Of a stretch of 64,000 bases of DNA, positions 14,410 to 23,551 are shown one piece after another; positions within the stretch are counted from its first letter, which is position 1, and every line of letters begins with the position of its first letter. The translations under genes were made by a program, and so were the position numbers. Source of the DNA: Tardiphaga robiniae (GTDB taxonomy: Bacteria; Pseudomonadota; Alphaproteobacteria; Rhizobiales; Xanthobacteraceae); NCBI RefSeq assembly GCF_001618955.1, contig NZ_LVYV01000001.1, positions 937,501-1,001,500 on the forward strand, read 5' to 3'. The notes below the pieces were generated by a model that saw nothing but the letters and a program-made list of their open reading frames with translations, was not told the DNA's origin and did not search any database.

Positions 14410-17367
14410 ATGTCTCGCCAGGACGCGAACGCCGCCTTTGCACTCTCCTCATTTCTGCAAGGCGCAAACGCCACTTACATCGACGAACTCTATGCCCGTT
14501 ACGAAAAGGACCCCTCCTCGGTCGACGCCGAATGGCAGGAGTTCTTCAAGAGCCTGAAGGACTCGCCCGCCGACGTTCAAAAGAACGCCGAAGGCCCGTC
14601 CTGGGAGAAGGCCAACTGGCCGCTGACGCCCAAGGACGACCTGACCTCCGCCATGGACGGCAACTGGGCCCAGGTCGAGAAGGTGATGGGCGCCAAGCTC
14701 GCCGCCAAGGCCGCGCAGCCAAGTGCTGCGGCACCGACCGGTGACATCAATCAGGCGACCCGCGATTCGGTGCGCGCCTTGATGCTGATCCGCGCCTTCC
14801 GCATGCGCGGCCATTTCCACGCCAATCTCGATCCGCTGGGCATCGAAGGTCAGAAGGATCACGAGGAACTCGATCCGCGCTCCTACGGCTTCACCGATGC
14901 CGACTACGACCGCAAGATCTTCCTCGATAACGTCATCGGCCTCGAATACGGCACGCTGCGTGAGATCGTTGCTATCCTGCAGCGCACCTACTGCCAGACC
15001 CTCGGCGTCGAGTTCATGCACATTTCCAACCGCGCACAAAAGGCGTGGATCCAGGAACGTATCGAAGGTCCGGACAAGGAAATCAGCTTCACGCCCGAAG
15101 GTCGCCGTGCCATCCTTCAGAAGCTGATCGAAGCCGACGGCTTCGAGAAGTTTTGCGACGTCAAGTTCACCGGTACCAAGCGCTTCGGCCTCGACGGCGG
15201 CGAATCGCTGATCCCGGCGCTGGAACAGATCATCAAGCGCGGCGGCAGCTTGGGTGTCCGTGACATCGTCGTCGGCATGCCCCATCGCGGTCGCCTCAAT
15301 GTGTTGACCCAGGTGATGGGCAAGCCGCACCGCGCGCTGTTCCATGAATTCAAGGGCGGTTCGGCCAATCCGGACGAGGTCGAAGGCTCGGGTGACGTCA
15401 AGTATCACCTCGGTGCCTCGTCGGATCGCGAGTTCGACAACAACAACATCCATCTGTCGCTGACGGCGAACCCGTCGCATCTTGAAATCGTCGATCCCGT
15501 GGTGCTCGGAAAGGTCCGCGCCAAGCAGGACCAGAATGGTGATCCGCCGGACCAGCGTATTTCCGTGCTGCCGCTCCTGATGCATGGCGATGCGGCCTTC
15601 GCAGGTCAGGGTGTGGTTGCGGAATGCTTCGCACTGTCGGACCTGAAAGGCTATCGCACCGGCGGTTCGATCCACTTCATCGTCAACAACCAGATCGGCT
15701 TCACCACCTATCCGCGTTACTCCCGCTCGTCGCCCTATCCGTCCGATGTCGCGAAGATGATCGATGCTCCGATCTTCCATGTGAACGGGGACGATCCGGA
15801 AGCGGTGGTGTTCGCCGCCAAGATCGCGATCGAGTTCCGGCAGAAGTTCCACAAGCCCGTCGTCATCGACATGTTCTGCTATCGCCGCCACGGCCATAAC
15901 GAAGGCGACGAGCCGGCGTTCACCCAGCCGGTGATGTACAAGAAGATCGGCGCGCATCAGTCGACGCTGGATATCTATGCCAAGCGCATCATCGCCGATG
16001 GCGTGATGACCGAAGGCGAAATCGACAAGGCGAAGGCCGACTGGCGCGCCCGTCTCGATGCCGAGCTCGAAGCCGGCGCCGGCTACAAGCCGAACAAGGC
16101 CGACTGGCTCGACGGCAAGTGGGCCGGCTTCAAATATGCTGACCAGGAGGAAGATCCCCGCCGCGGCGTGACGGGCGTCGACGTCAAGACGCTGAAGGAG
16201 ATCGGCGCCAAGATCACCAAGGTGCCCGATGGCTTCCGCGTTCACCGCACGGTGCAGCGTTTCCTCGACACCCGCGCCAAGGCGATCGACAGTGGCGAAG
16301 GCATCGACTGGGCGACCGGCGAGGCGCTGGCATTCTGTACCCTGATGGAAGAAGGCCACCATGTCCGGCTGTCCGGCCAGGACTCGGAGCGCGGCACCTT
16401 CTCACAGCGCCATTCGGTGCTGTTCGACCAGGAAGACGAAAGCCGCTACACGCCGTTCAACCACCTCAAGCCCGACCAGGGTCACTACGAGGTCATCAAC
16501 TCGCTGCTGTCCGAAGAAGCCGTGCTCGGATTCGAATACGGCTACTCGCTGGCCGAACCGAAGGCGCTGACGATCTGGGAAGCTCAGTTCGGCGACTTCG
16601 CCAACGGCGCGCAGGTGCTGTTCGACCAGTTTATCTCGTCGGGCGAGCGCAAGTGGCTGCGTATGTCGGGCCTGGTGTGCCTGCTGCCGCATGGCTATGA
16701 AGGCCAGGGACCGGAGCATTCCTCCGCTCGCCTCGAGCGCTTCCTGCAGATGTGCGCGGAAGACAACATGCAGGTGGTTTATCCGACCACCCCCGCGAAC
16801 TACTTCCACATGCTGCGTCGTCAGTTGAAGCGTGAGATTCGCAAGCCGCTGATCGTGATGACGCCGAAGTCGCTGCTGCGCCACAAGCGTGCGGTGTCGA
16901 AGCTGAGCGAGCTCGGCGACAATACCACCTTCCACCGCGTGTTGTTCGACGATGCGGAGAAGCTGCCGGACGAGAAGATCAAGCTCGTGCCCGACAACAA
17001 GATCCGTCGCGTCGTGCTGTGCTCCGGCAAGGTGTATTACGACCTCTATGAGGAGCGCGAGAAGCGCGGCATCGATGATGTCTACCTGATGCGCATCGAG
17101 CAGCTCTATCCGGTGCCGCTGAAGACGCTGGTGCAGGAGTTGACCCGCTTCAAGGGTGCGGAATTCGTCTGGTGTCAGGAAGAGCCGCGCAATATGGGCG
17201 GCTGGCATTTCATCGAGCCGTATCTTGAATGGGTGCTCAACCAGATCAACGCCACTCACAAGCGTCCGCGTTATGCCGGCCGCGCTGCTTCGGCAGCGAC
17301 CGCCACCGGCCTGATGTCCAAGCATCTCGCCCAGCTCAAGGCCTTCCTCGACGAAGCGCTCGGCTAA
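14410..17367 (+). CDS. sucA: 2-oxoglutarate dehydrogenase E1 component
   Basis: This 985-residue protein is the thiamine-diphosphate-dependent E1 subunit of the 2-oxoglutarate dehydrogenase complex of the TCA cycle, which decarboxylates 2-oxoglutarate and succinylates the lipoyl group of E2. The N-terminus has the short E2-binding helix followed by DELYARYEKDPSSVDAEWQ. The body contains MPHRGRLNVL, the TPP/magnesium region GDAAFAGQGVV...NNQIGFTT and the transketolase-like central domain with HGYEGQGPEHSSARLERFLQ (in pieces). The length is normal for the alphaproteobacterial enzyme. It is the first gene of the sucA-sucB-lpdA cluster. A strong hairpin follows its stop codon, before sucB. Confidence 0.97.
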   Translation: MSRQDANAAFALSSFLQGANATYIDELYARYEKDPSSVDAEWQEFFKSLKDSPADVQKNAEGPSWEKANWPLTPKDDLTSAMDGNWAQVEKVMGAKLAAKAAQPSAAAPTGDINQATRDSVRALMLIRAFRMRGHFHANLDPLGIEGQKDHEELDPRSYGFTDADYDRKIFLDNVIGLEYGTLREIVAILQRTYCQTLGVEFMHISNRAQKAWIQERIEGPDKEISFTPEGRRAILQKLIEADGFEKFCDVKFTGTKRFGLDGGESLIPALEQIIKRGGSLGVRDIVVGMPHRGRLNVLTQVMGKPHRALFHEFKGGSANPDEVEGSGDVKYHLGASSDREFDNNNIHLSLTANPSHLEIVDPVVLGKVRAKQDQNGDPPDQRISVLPLLMHGDAAFAGQGVVAECFALSDLKGYRTGGSIHFIVNNQIGFTTYPRYSRSSPYPSDVAKMIDAPIFHVNGDDPEAVVFAAKIAIEFRQKFHKPVVIDMFCYRRHGHNEGDEPAFTQPVMYKKIGAHQSTLDIYAKRIIADGVMTEGEIDKAKADWRARLDAELEAGAGYKPNKADWLDGKWAGFKYADQEEDPRRGVTGVDVKTLKEIGAKITKVPDGFRVHRTVQRFLDTRAKAIDSGEGIDWATGEALAFCTLMEEGHHVRLSGQDSERGTFSQRHSVLFDQEDESRYTPFNHLKPDQGHYEVINSLLSEEAVLGFEYGYSLAEPKALTIWEAQFGDFANGAQVLFDQFISSGERKWLRMSGLVCLLPHGYEGQGPEHSSARLERFLQMCAEDNMQVVYPTTPANYFHMLRRQLKREIRKPLIVMTPKSLLRHKRAVSKLSELGDNTTFHRVLFDDAEKLPDEKIKLVPDNKIRRVVLCSGKVYYDLYEEREKRGIDDVYLMRIEQLYPVPLKTLVQELTRFKGAEFVWCQEEPRNMGGWHFIEPYLEWVLNQINATHKRPRYAGRAASAATATGLMSKHLAQLKAFLDEALG

Positions 17368-17382
17368 GCCTCCATCCTGTTG

Positions 17383-17412
17383 GCGAATGCCCCGCACCCG
17401 CGGGGCGTTCGC
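17383..17412. terminator. 13-bp stem hairpin between sucA and sucB
   Basis: GCGAATGCCCCGC (17383-17395) pairs with GCGGGGCGTTCGC (17400-17412) around an ACCC loop, with one G-U pair. No T-run follows, so full termination is unlikely. It could attenuate, mark an RNA-processing site or protect the sucA message 3' end and thereby set the E1:E2 ratio. Confidence 0.6.
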
Positions 17413-17483
17413 ATATCCGCATTGATTTCAAGTTCAGGCAGGGATGACCGAGCGGGTCGCCACGCCACAAGAGGAAATAGACA

Positions 17484-18728
17484 ATGACTGAAATTCGCGT
17501 TCCCACGCTCGGCGAATCCGTGACGGAAGCCACAATCGGCCGCTGGTTCAAGAAGGCCGGCGATGCCGTCGCCGTTGACGAACCGTTGGTCGAACTCGAG
17601 ACCGACAAGGTCACGATCGAAGTGCCGGCGCCGTCCGCTGGCGTGCTCGGCGAAATCGTTGCCAAGGATGGCGAGACCGTTGCTGTCGGCGCGCTGCTCG
17701 GTCAGATCACCGATGGCGCCGGTGGCGCCAAGCCGGCTGCAGCTCCCGCGAAGCCCGCTGCCCCGGCTCCGGCCGCTGCACCCGCCGCTGCTACGCCTGC
17801 TCCCGCTCAAAAGTCTGCCCCCGTCGATGCGCCGCTGGCGCCGTCGGTCCGCAAGATCTCGGCCGAGAGCGGCATCGATGCCGCCACCGTCCCCGGCTCA
17901 GGCAAGGATGGCCGCGTGACCAAGGGCGACATGCTCGCTGCGATCGAAAAGGCTGCGTCGGCACCGACACCAATCAATCAGTCTGCCGCCGCCGTGCAGG
18001 TACGTGCGCCGTCACCCGCTGACGATGCTGCCCGCGAAGAGCGCGTGAAAATGACGCGCCTGCGTCAGACCATCGCGCGTCGCCTCAAGGACGTGCAGAA
18101 CACCGCCGCGATGCTGACGACCTTCAACGAGGTCGACATGACCAACGTGATGGCGCTGCGCTCGCAGTACAAGGATGTGTTCGAGAAGAAGCACGGCACC
18201 AAGCTCGGCTTCATGGGCTTCTTCACCAAGGCCTGCGTGCAGGCGCTGAAGGATATTCCGGCCGTGAATGCCGAGATCGACGGCACCGACCTGATCTACA
18301 AGAACTACTATCACGTCGGCGTCGCCGTCGGCACCGACAAGGGCCTCGTGGTCCCCGTGGTGCGCGATTGCGATACCAAGTCGATCTCCGACATCGAAAA
18401 GACCATTGCAGATTTCGGCAAGCGCGCCCGTGACGGCCAGCTCAAGATCGACGAAATGCAGGGTGGCACCTTCACCATCACCAATGGCGGCATCTACGGC
18501 TCGCTGATGTCGACGCCGATCCTGAACGCACCGCAGTCGGCCATCCTCGGCATGCACAAGATCCAGGAACGTCCGGTCGTGGTCGGCGGCAAGATCGAGA
18601 TCCGCCCGATGATGTATCTGGCGGTGTCCTACGATCACCGCGTGATCGACGGCAAGGAAGCCGTGACCTTCCTCGTCCGCGTCAAGGAAAGCCTGGAAGA
18701 TCCGGCCCGTCTCGTTCTGGATCTCTAA
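17484..18728 (+). CDS. sucB: dihydrolipoyllysine succinyltransferase (E2 of 2-oxoglutarate dehydrogenase)
   Basis: This 414-residue protein has the full E2 layout. The N-terminal lipoyl domain carries the lipoylated Lys in [14 protein letters not shown] (about residue 43). An Ala/Pro-rich linker, the peripheral subunit-binding domain ([20 protein letters not shown]...GRVTKGDML, about 115-150) and the catalytic domain follow, the last with [13 protein letters not shown] near the C-terminus supplying the active-site His and Asp. It transfers the succinyl group to CoA and forms the core of the complex. It lies 116 bp downstream of sucA with a hairpin between, and is followed by two small accessory genes and then lpdA. 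Confidence 0.97.
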   Translation: MTEIRVPTLGESVTEATIGRWFKKAGDAVAVDEPLVELETDKVTIEVPAPSAGVLGEIVAKDGETVAVGALLGQITDGAGGAKPAAAPAKPAAPAPAAAPAAATPAPAQKSAPVDAPLAPSVRKISAESGIDAATVPGSGKDGRVTKGDMLAAIEKAASAPTPINQSAAAVQVRAPSPADDAAREERVKMTRLRQTIARRLKDVQNTAAMLTTFNEVDMTNVMALRSQYKDVFEKKHGTKLGFMGFFTKACVQALKDIPAVNAEIDGTDLIYKNYYHVGVAVGTDKGLVVPVVRDCDTKSISDIEKTIADFGKRARDGQLKIDEMQGGTFTITNGGIYGSLMSTPILNAPQSAILGMHKIQERPVVVGGKIEIRPMMYLAVSYDHRVIDGKEAVTFLVRVKESLEDPARLVLDL

Positions 18729-18740
18729 CCCGAGGTCGCC

Positions 18741-19172
18741 ATGGCGTTCGGACCGAACCCTCCGCCAATTCAGGCCCACCTTTGCGTCAAGGGTGGGCTT
18801 GAGGCCATTGCCTTCTATGAGAAGGCGCTTGGCGCGAAGTGTTCGTTCCACACAATGGCCGACGACGGCAAGCGGGTCATGCACGCCAATCTCGAAATGT
18901 TCGGCAGCGAAGTTATGCTGCATGACGAATTTCCCGAGTTTGGTGGCCACATCCTATCGCCGCAGACCCGCGGCGGCGCCGGCATGACGATCAATATCAA
19001 TCTGCCCAAGCCTGAAGATGTCGACGCCGCGATTGCCCGTGCGGAAACATCAGGAGCAGAAGTCGTGATGGCGCCTCAAGATGTTTTCTGGGGTGCCCGC
19101 TACGGCACCATTCGCGATCCATTCGGACACATCTGGTCCTTCAACGCCGCACTCACCGGGAGCGCCGCATGA
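18741..19172 (+). CDS. VOC family protein (glyoxalase/PhnB-like)
   Basis: This 143-residue protein has the paired beta-alpha-beta-beta-beta modules of the vicinal oxygen chelate superfamily. IQAHLCVKGGLEAIAFYEKALGA is at the N-terminus (in pieces) and GARYGTIRDPFGHIWSF at the C-terminus, resembling PhnB-like glyoxalase/bleomycin-resistance proteins. Metal ligands are not obvious by eye, and the substrate is unknown. It starts 12 bp after the sucB stop and overlaps the following SDR gene by 4 bp, so it is in the suc operon. Confidence 0.85.
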   Translation: MAFGPNPPPIQAHLCVKGGLEAIAFYEKALGAKCSFHTMADDGKRVMHANLEMFGSEVMLHDEFPEFGGHILSPQTRGGAGMTININLPKPEDVDAAIARAETSGAEVVMAPQDVFWGARYGTIRDPFGHIWSFNAALTGSAA

Positions 19173-19915
19173 GCGACGACGTCGTCATCATTACTGGCGG
19201 CAGCCGCGGCATCGGCCGTGCCACTGCACTTCTGGCGGCGGCGCACGGCTTCAAGGTCGTTGTCGGCTATGCCAGCAACGAAGCAGCAGCGAATGAGGTC
19301 GTTTCGAAGATCGAAGCGACCAACGGCAAGGCTATCGCCGTGAAATGCGATGTCGGCTCGGAGGCTGACATTCTCGCGCTGTTCAAGGCGGCCGACGCCT
19401 TCGGACCGCTTGGTGCTCTGGTCAACAATGCCGGCATCGTGGGCCCCTCCATCCGCGTCGATCAGATGACTGCCGAACGCATCGCCAACATGATGACGGT
19501 GAATGTCACCGGAAGCATTCTCTGCGCCCGCGAAGCCGTAAAGCGGATGTCGACCAAGCACGGCGGCAAGGGCGGAGTTATCGTCAATCTGTCATCGGTA
19601 GCCGCCAAACTGGGCGCGCCGAACACCTATGTCGACTATGCCGCGTCGAAGGGCGCGATCGATTCCTTCACCATCGGCCTCGGACATGAAGTCGCAGCCG
19701 AAGGCATTCGCGTCGCCGGCATTCGACCCGGTTTGATCGATACTGATATTCACGCGTCGGGCGGCGAGCCGGATCGCGCGCATCGTCTTTCCGTCAACGT
19801 ACCGATGAAGCGCGTCGGCACTGCGGATGAAGTTGCCAATGCCATCGTCTGGTTGCTGTCGGACGAGGCTTCTTACGTCACATCCACCATTCTCGACGTG
19901 TCCGGTGGCCGCTGA
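19169..19915 (+). CDS. SDR family oxidoreductase
   Basis: This 248-residue protein is a classical short-chain dehydrogenase/reductase. It has the nucleotide-binding motif TGGSRGIG at residue about 10, the NNAG motif, and the catalytic Ser and YxxxK (VNLSSVAA and YAASK). The C-terminus ends SGGR, as is common for FabG-like members. It uses NAD(P)H to oxidise or reduce a hydroxyl/carbonyl on an unknown substrate. The start overlaps the stop of the VOC gene (ATGA), so the pair is translationally coupled and sits between sucB and lpdA. A direct role in the 2-oxoglutarate complex is not known. Confidence 0.92.
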   Translation: MSDDVVIITGGSRGIGRATALLAAAHGFKVVVGYASNEAAANEVVSKIEATNGKAIAVKCDVGSEADILALFKAADAFGPLGALVNNAGIVGPSIRVDQMTAERIANMMTVNVTGSILCAREAVKRMSTKHGGKGGVIVNLSSVAAKLGAPNTYVDYAASKGAIDSFTIGLGHEVAAEGIRVAGIRPGLIDTDIHASGGEPDRAHRLSVNVPMKRVGTADEVANAIVWLLSDEASYVTSTILDVSGGR

Positions 19916-19960
19916 GGCTCTGACACCCCATATCATCTGAAGACAATACAGGACTGCATC

Positions 19961-21364
19961 ATGGCTTCTTACGACCTCGTTGTTATCGGCACCGGACCCG
20001 GTGGTTATGTCTGCGCGATTCGCGCGGCCCAGCTCGGCATGAAGGTCGCCGTCGTCGAGAAGAACAGCACGCTGGGCGGCACCTGCCTGAACATCGGCTG
20101 CATGCCTTCGAAGGCTTTGCTCTATTCGTCAGAGCTTTTTGAGGAAGCCGGCCACTCCTTCGCCAAGATGGGCATCAAGGTGTCCGCCCCGACACTCGAT
20201 CTTCCAGCGCTGATGAACTTCAAGCAGCAGGGCATCGACGGCAACGTCAAGGGTGTCGAGTTCCTGATGAAGAAGAACAAGATCGACGTCGTGATGGGCA
20301 CCGGCCGTGTGCTCGGCACCGGCAAGGTCGAAGTCACCGGCGCTGACGGCAAGGCCCAGACGCTGGAGACAAAGAACATCGTCATCGCTACCGGCTCTGA
20401 CGTCGCGAAGCTGAAGGGCATCGAGGTCGACGAGAAGCGCATCGTGTCGTCGACCGGCGCGCTGTCTCTCGACAAGGTACCGGAGAAAATGATCGTGGTC
20501 GGCGCCGGCGTGATCGGCCTCGAGCTCGGTTCGGTGTGGCGCCGCCTCGGCGCTGAAGTCACCGTGGTGGAATTCCTCGACCGTATCCTGCCCGGCATGG
20601 ATGGCGAAGTCGCCAAGCAGTTCCAGCGTATGCTCGAGAAGCAGGGCATGACCTTCAAGCTCGGTGCCAAGGTCACCGGCGTCGATACGTCGGGTAAGAA
20701 ACTGAAGGCGCAGATTGAGCCGGCCGCGGGCGGCGCTGCCGAGTCCATCGAAGCCGATGTGATTCTCGTGGCGATCGGCCGCGTCGCTTACACCGAAGCG
20801 CTTGGCCTCAAGGAAGCAGGTGTCGAGCTCGATGAGCGCGGCCGCGTCAAGATCGACCATCACTTCTCGAGCAACGTGAAGGGCGTCTACGCGATCGGCG
20901 ACGTCGTCGCGGGCCCGATGCTGGCGCACAAGGCGGAAGACGAAGGCGTCGCCTGCGCCGAGCTTCTCGCCGGCCAGGCCGGTCATGTGAACTATGACGT
21001 GATCCCGGGCGTCGTCTACACCACGCCGGAAGTCGCTGCCGTCGGCAAGACCGAGGAAGAGCTCAAGGCTGCCGGTATCGCTTACAATGTCGGCAAGTTC
21101 CCGTTCACTGCCAATGGCCGCTCCAAGGTCAACCAGACCACCGATGGTTTCGTGAAGATTCTCGCAGATGCGAAGACCGATCGCGTGCTCGGCGTGCATA
21201 TGATCGGCCGCGAAGTCGGCGAAATGATCCACGAGGCCTGCGTGCTGATGGAATTCGGCGGTTCCGCCGAAGATCTGGCCCGCACCTGCCATGCCCATCC
21301 GACCCGCTCCGAGGCGGTGAAGGAAGCGGCATTTGCGGTAGCCAAGCGCGCTATCCATATGTGA
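19961..21364 (+). CDS. lpdA: dihydrolipoyl dehydrogenase (E3)
   Basis: This 467-residue flavoprotein oxidises the dihydrolipoyl group of E2 and passes electrons to NAD+. The FAD-binding [17 protein letters not shown] is at the N-terminus, the redox disulfide is in [16 protein letters not shown], the NAD-binding domain has [14 protein letters not shown], and the C-terminal dimer interface has the catalytic HAHPTRSE. All key residues are present and the length is normal. It closes the sucA-sucB-VOC-SDR-lpdA series. A GC hairpin (21371-21387, GCCGGC arms) lies just after its stop codon. Confidence 0.97.
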   Translation: MASYDLVVIGTGPGGYVCAIRAAQLGMKVAVVEKNSTLGGTCLNIGCMPSKALLYSSELFEEAGHSFAKMGIKVSAPTLDLPALMNFKQQGIDGNVKGVEFLMKKNKIDVVMGTGRVLGTGKVEVTGADGKAQTLETKNIVIATGSDVAKLKGIEVDEKRIVSSTGALSLDKVPEKMIVVGAGVIGLELGSVWRRLGAEVTVVEFLDRILPGMDGEVAKQFQRMLEKQGMTFKLGAKVTGVDTSGKKLKAQIEPAAGGAAESIEADVILVAIGRVAYTEALGLKEAGVELDERGRVKIDHHFSSNVKGVYAIGDVVAGPMLAHKAEDEGVACAELLAGQAGHVNYDVIPGVVYTTPEVAAVGKTEEELKAAGIAYNVGKFPFTANGRSKVNQTTDGFVKILADAKTDRVLGVHMIGREVGEMIHEACVLMEFGGSAEDLARTCHAHPTRSEAVKEAAFAVAKRAIHM

Positions 21365-21402
21365 GTCACGGCCGGCGCAACGCCGGCTGGGAGACGAACA
21401 CC

Positions 21403-21933
21403 ATGATGCGACGCGTGCTGCAGCCGCTATGGTTCTTCCTCGCCTTGATCTTCCTGATCGAGGCGTGGCTGTGGGATCATCTCGAACCGGTCGTCGCACG
21501 CATCGTTGCAGCGATTCCGCTGCGCGCATTCAAGGAATGGCTAGCCGCGCGAATCGCGCGGCTATCGCCAATGTTGACGCTGGTCGTGTTTGTTATTCCG
21601 GCGATCCTGCTGTTTCCGTTGAAACTGGCCGGCGCCTGGCTGCTCATGCATCAGTATTGGATCAGCGCTTTCGCGCTCATCGTGTTCAGCAAGTTTCTCG
21701 GCGTCGGCGTCGCCGCGTTCATCTTCGATGTGACACGGCCGAAGCTGTTGCAGATGAACTGGTTTCGGAAGCTCTACGAGTTCGTTCTCGACATCCGCCG
21801 CCGGGCCGGCGAATTGGTCGCGCCTGTTACTGCAAGAATCAAGGCGACGATGGCGATGTTCCGCTCCAATTCATCATCGCGTTGGATGCGACTGGTACAA
21901 CGGCTGCGTCATCGGGCGCATTCGGCGCGGTAG
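21403..21933 (+). CDS. integral membrane protein of unknown function
   Basis: This protein of about 176 residues starts at MMRRVLQPLWFFLALIF, with GGGAG upstream; a GTG at 21361 overlapping the lpdA stop would add 14 residues but looks less likely. It has an N-terminal hydrophobic helix, a second (LTLVVFVIPAILLFPLKLAG) and a third (WISAFALIVFSKFLGVGVAAF), then a basic cytoplasmic tail rich in Arg (DIRRRAGELV, RLVQRLRHRAHSAR). It is read from the same strand as lpdA and followed 18 bp later by an alpha/beta hydrolase gene. No named family is recognised. Confidence 0.75.
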   Translation: MMRRVLQPLWFFLALIFLIEAWLWDHLEPVVARIVAAIPLRAFKEWLAARIARLSPMLTLVVFVIPAILLFPLKLAGAWLLMHQYWISAFALIVFSKFLGVGVAAFIFDVTRPKLLQMNWFRKLYEFVLDIRRRAGELVAPVTARIKATMAMFRSNSSSRWMRLVQRLRHRAHSAR

Positions 21934-21951
21934 ACCGAACGGGAGAGCGAC

Positions 21952-22854
21952 TTGGCTGAACTGGCACGCATCCAAACTCCCCTTCTCGATATTGCTTATG
22001 AACATAGCGGACCGGAGGGCGGGATGCCCGTGATCCTTCTGCACGGCTTTCCCTACGACATCCGCGGCTATGACGACGCGGTTGGCATCATTAACGCTGC
22101 CGGCTTTCGTACCATCGTGCCCTATCTGCGTGGCTATGGGCCCACGCGCTTTCTCTCCAACGCGACCATCCGCTCGGGGCAACAGGCTGCGCTCGGACAG
22201 GATCTGCTGGAGCTGATGGACGCGCTGCGGATCGGCAAGGCTGTCGTCGCCGGCTATGACTGGGGCGGACGCGCAGCCTGCGTCGTCTCTGCGCTATGGC
22301 CCGAACGCGTACATGGCCTTGTCAGCTGCACCGGCTACAACATACAGGACCTGACGAATGCGGCGCGGCCATTCGCGCCCGAGCAGGAAGCGCGACAGTG
22401 GTATCAGTATTATTTCCATACCGAACGCGGCCGCAACGGCCTGATCCAGAACCGCGACGCACTGGCCAAACTGCTCTGGAAGATGTGGTCGCCCAGCTGG
22501 GCGTTCGACAACGCGACATTCGAGCGTTCGGCGTCGGCCTTCGACAACGGTGACTTCGTCGATGTGGTCGTGCATTCCTACATGCACCGTACCGGCAGCG
22601 TCGCCGGCGATCCGAATTATGCTTTTCTGGAAACGCAACTCGCAACGCAGCCGAAGATCGATGTTCCGACCATTGTGCTACACGGCGCTGATGACGGCGT
22701 GGGGCCGGTGAAAGGTTCGGAGAATCACGGCCAGTATTTTACGGCACACTATGAGCGCCGTGTGATCCCGGGCGTCGGGCATAATGTGCCGCAGGAAGCG
22801 CCCAAGGTGTTTGCCGAAGCGGTCCTGCAGCTATGCCGGACCGCTTCGGCTTAA
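21952..22854 (+). CDS. alpha/beta hydrolase (epoxide hydrolase-like)
   Basis: This 300-residue protein begins at a TTG with GGGAG just upstream. It has the oxyanion motif LLHGFPYD, the nucleophile elbow GYDWGGRA with Asp as nucleophile, a variable cap region and the C-terminal HN motif VIPGVGHNVPQEAP with the catalytic His. An Asp nucleophile points to epoxide hydrolase or haloalkane dehalogenase chemistry rather than an esterase. The substrate is unknown. It lies in the same direction as lpdA and the membrane protein and converges with the DUF4337 gene 4 bp away. Confidence 0.88.
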   Translation: MAELARIQTPLLDIAYEHSGPEGGMPVILLHGFPYDIRGYDDAVGIINAAGFRTIVPYLRGYGPTRFLSNATIRSGQQAALGQDLLELMDALRIGKAVVAGYDWGGRAACVVSALWPERVHGLVSCTGYNIQDLTNAARPFAPEQEARQWYQYYFHTERGRNGLIQNRDALAKLLWKMWSPSWAFDNATFERSASAFDNGDFVDVVVHSYMHRTGSVAGDPNYAFLETQLATQPKIDVPTIVLHGADDGVGPVKGSENHGQYFTAHYERRVIPGVGHNVPQEAPKVFAEAVLQLCRTASA

Positions 22855-22858
22855 GTCA

Positions 22859-23449
22859 TTACATGAGGTGAACCGCATGCGGCGCGAACAGGCCGATCGC
22901 GGTGAAGGCGACGCCGGCAATCGCCAGTGCACCTGATACCCAGGCCAGCGCGATCATACCGGTGATGATCGTGGCCGATGCCAGCACGATGCCGATCTGG
23001 AATGCGGCGGAGGCCACTTCATAGTGATGATAACGCGCCATTGCGAGGTCGCGCGCATGCTCGGCCTCCTTGGCACGGGCGGCGAGTTGTTCGGAGCCTT
23101 CGCCAGTCTCCGGCTCGGAGCGATAACGATCCGCGGTCTTCTTCCAGTCATCGATCTGCTTGGACAGTGCGGCCTTGGCGGCATCGTCACCCATCAGGCC
23201 GAGGCTGAGCCTGGCCTGGTCCGAGGTCGCCTGAACGACGGTGCGGCGGATGCTTTTGGCCTGGAAGAACGCCCAGAGGTTGGATGCTTCGACGTTCTTG
23301 CTGATGGATTCGGTTTGCGCGCCCTTGCCGAGTGTTTCCGAGAACGCCAGAAACAGCGCGATCACGGCAATCAGCAGTGCAATATTCTTGTTCGAGCCGG
23401 ACGCATGCTCGGCATGCTCCGCGTGCTCCATACTTTCGTGCGCGCCCAT
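22859..23449 (-). CDS. DUF4337 domain-containing membrane protein
   Basis: This 196-residue protein begins with a His/Glu/Ala-rich segment (HAEHAEHA), then a transmembrane helix (IALLIAVIALFLAFSETLG), a helical middle part with WAFFQAKSIRRTVVQ, and two C-terminal hydrophobic helices. This pattern fits DUF4337, found widely in proteobacteria and of unknown function. It is the last of three minus-strand genes after xerC, 102 bp away. Confidence 0.85.
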   Translation of the reverse strand: MGAHESMEHAEHAEHASGSNKNIALLIAVIALFLAFSETLGKGAQTESISKNVEASNLWAFFQAKSIRRTVVQATSDQARLSLGLMGDDAAKAALSKQIDDWKKTADRYRSEPETGEGSEQLAARAKEAEHARDLAMARYHHYEVASAAFQIGIVLASATIITGMIALAWVSGALAIAGVAFTAIGLFAPHAVHLM

Positions 23450-23551
23450 CGTAATCCCCTCCGGTTGGTCGATGTGTCGATTTGACCGAACCGCGGCGAC
23501 TTCGCAAGGGGCAGCTCATGACACTTCTACTACAGCTGGGGCTTGCCTGGC

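Noticed and set aside
14449-16362. 637-residue minus-strand frame opposite sucA
   Set aside because: It is a shadow of sucA produced by GC-rich third positions.
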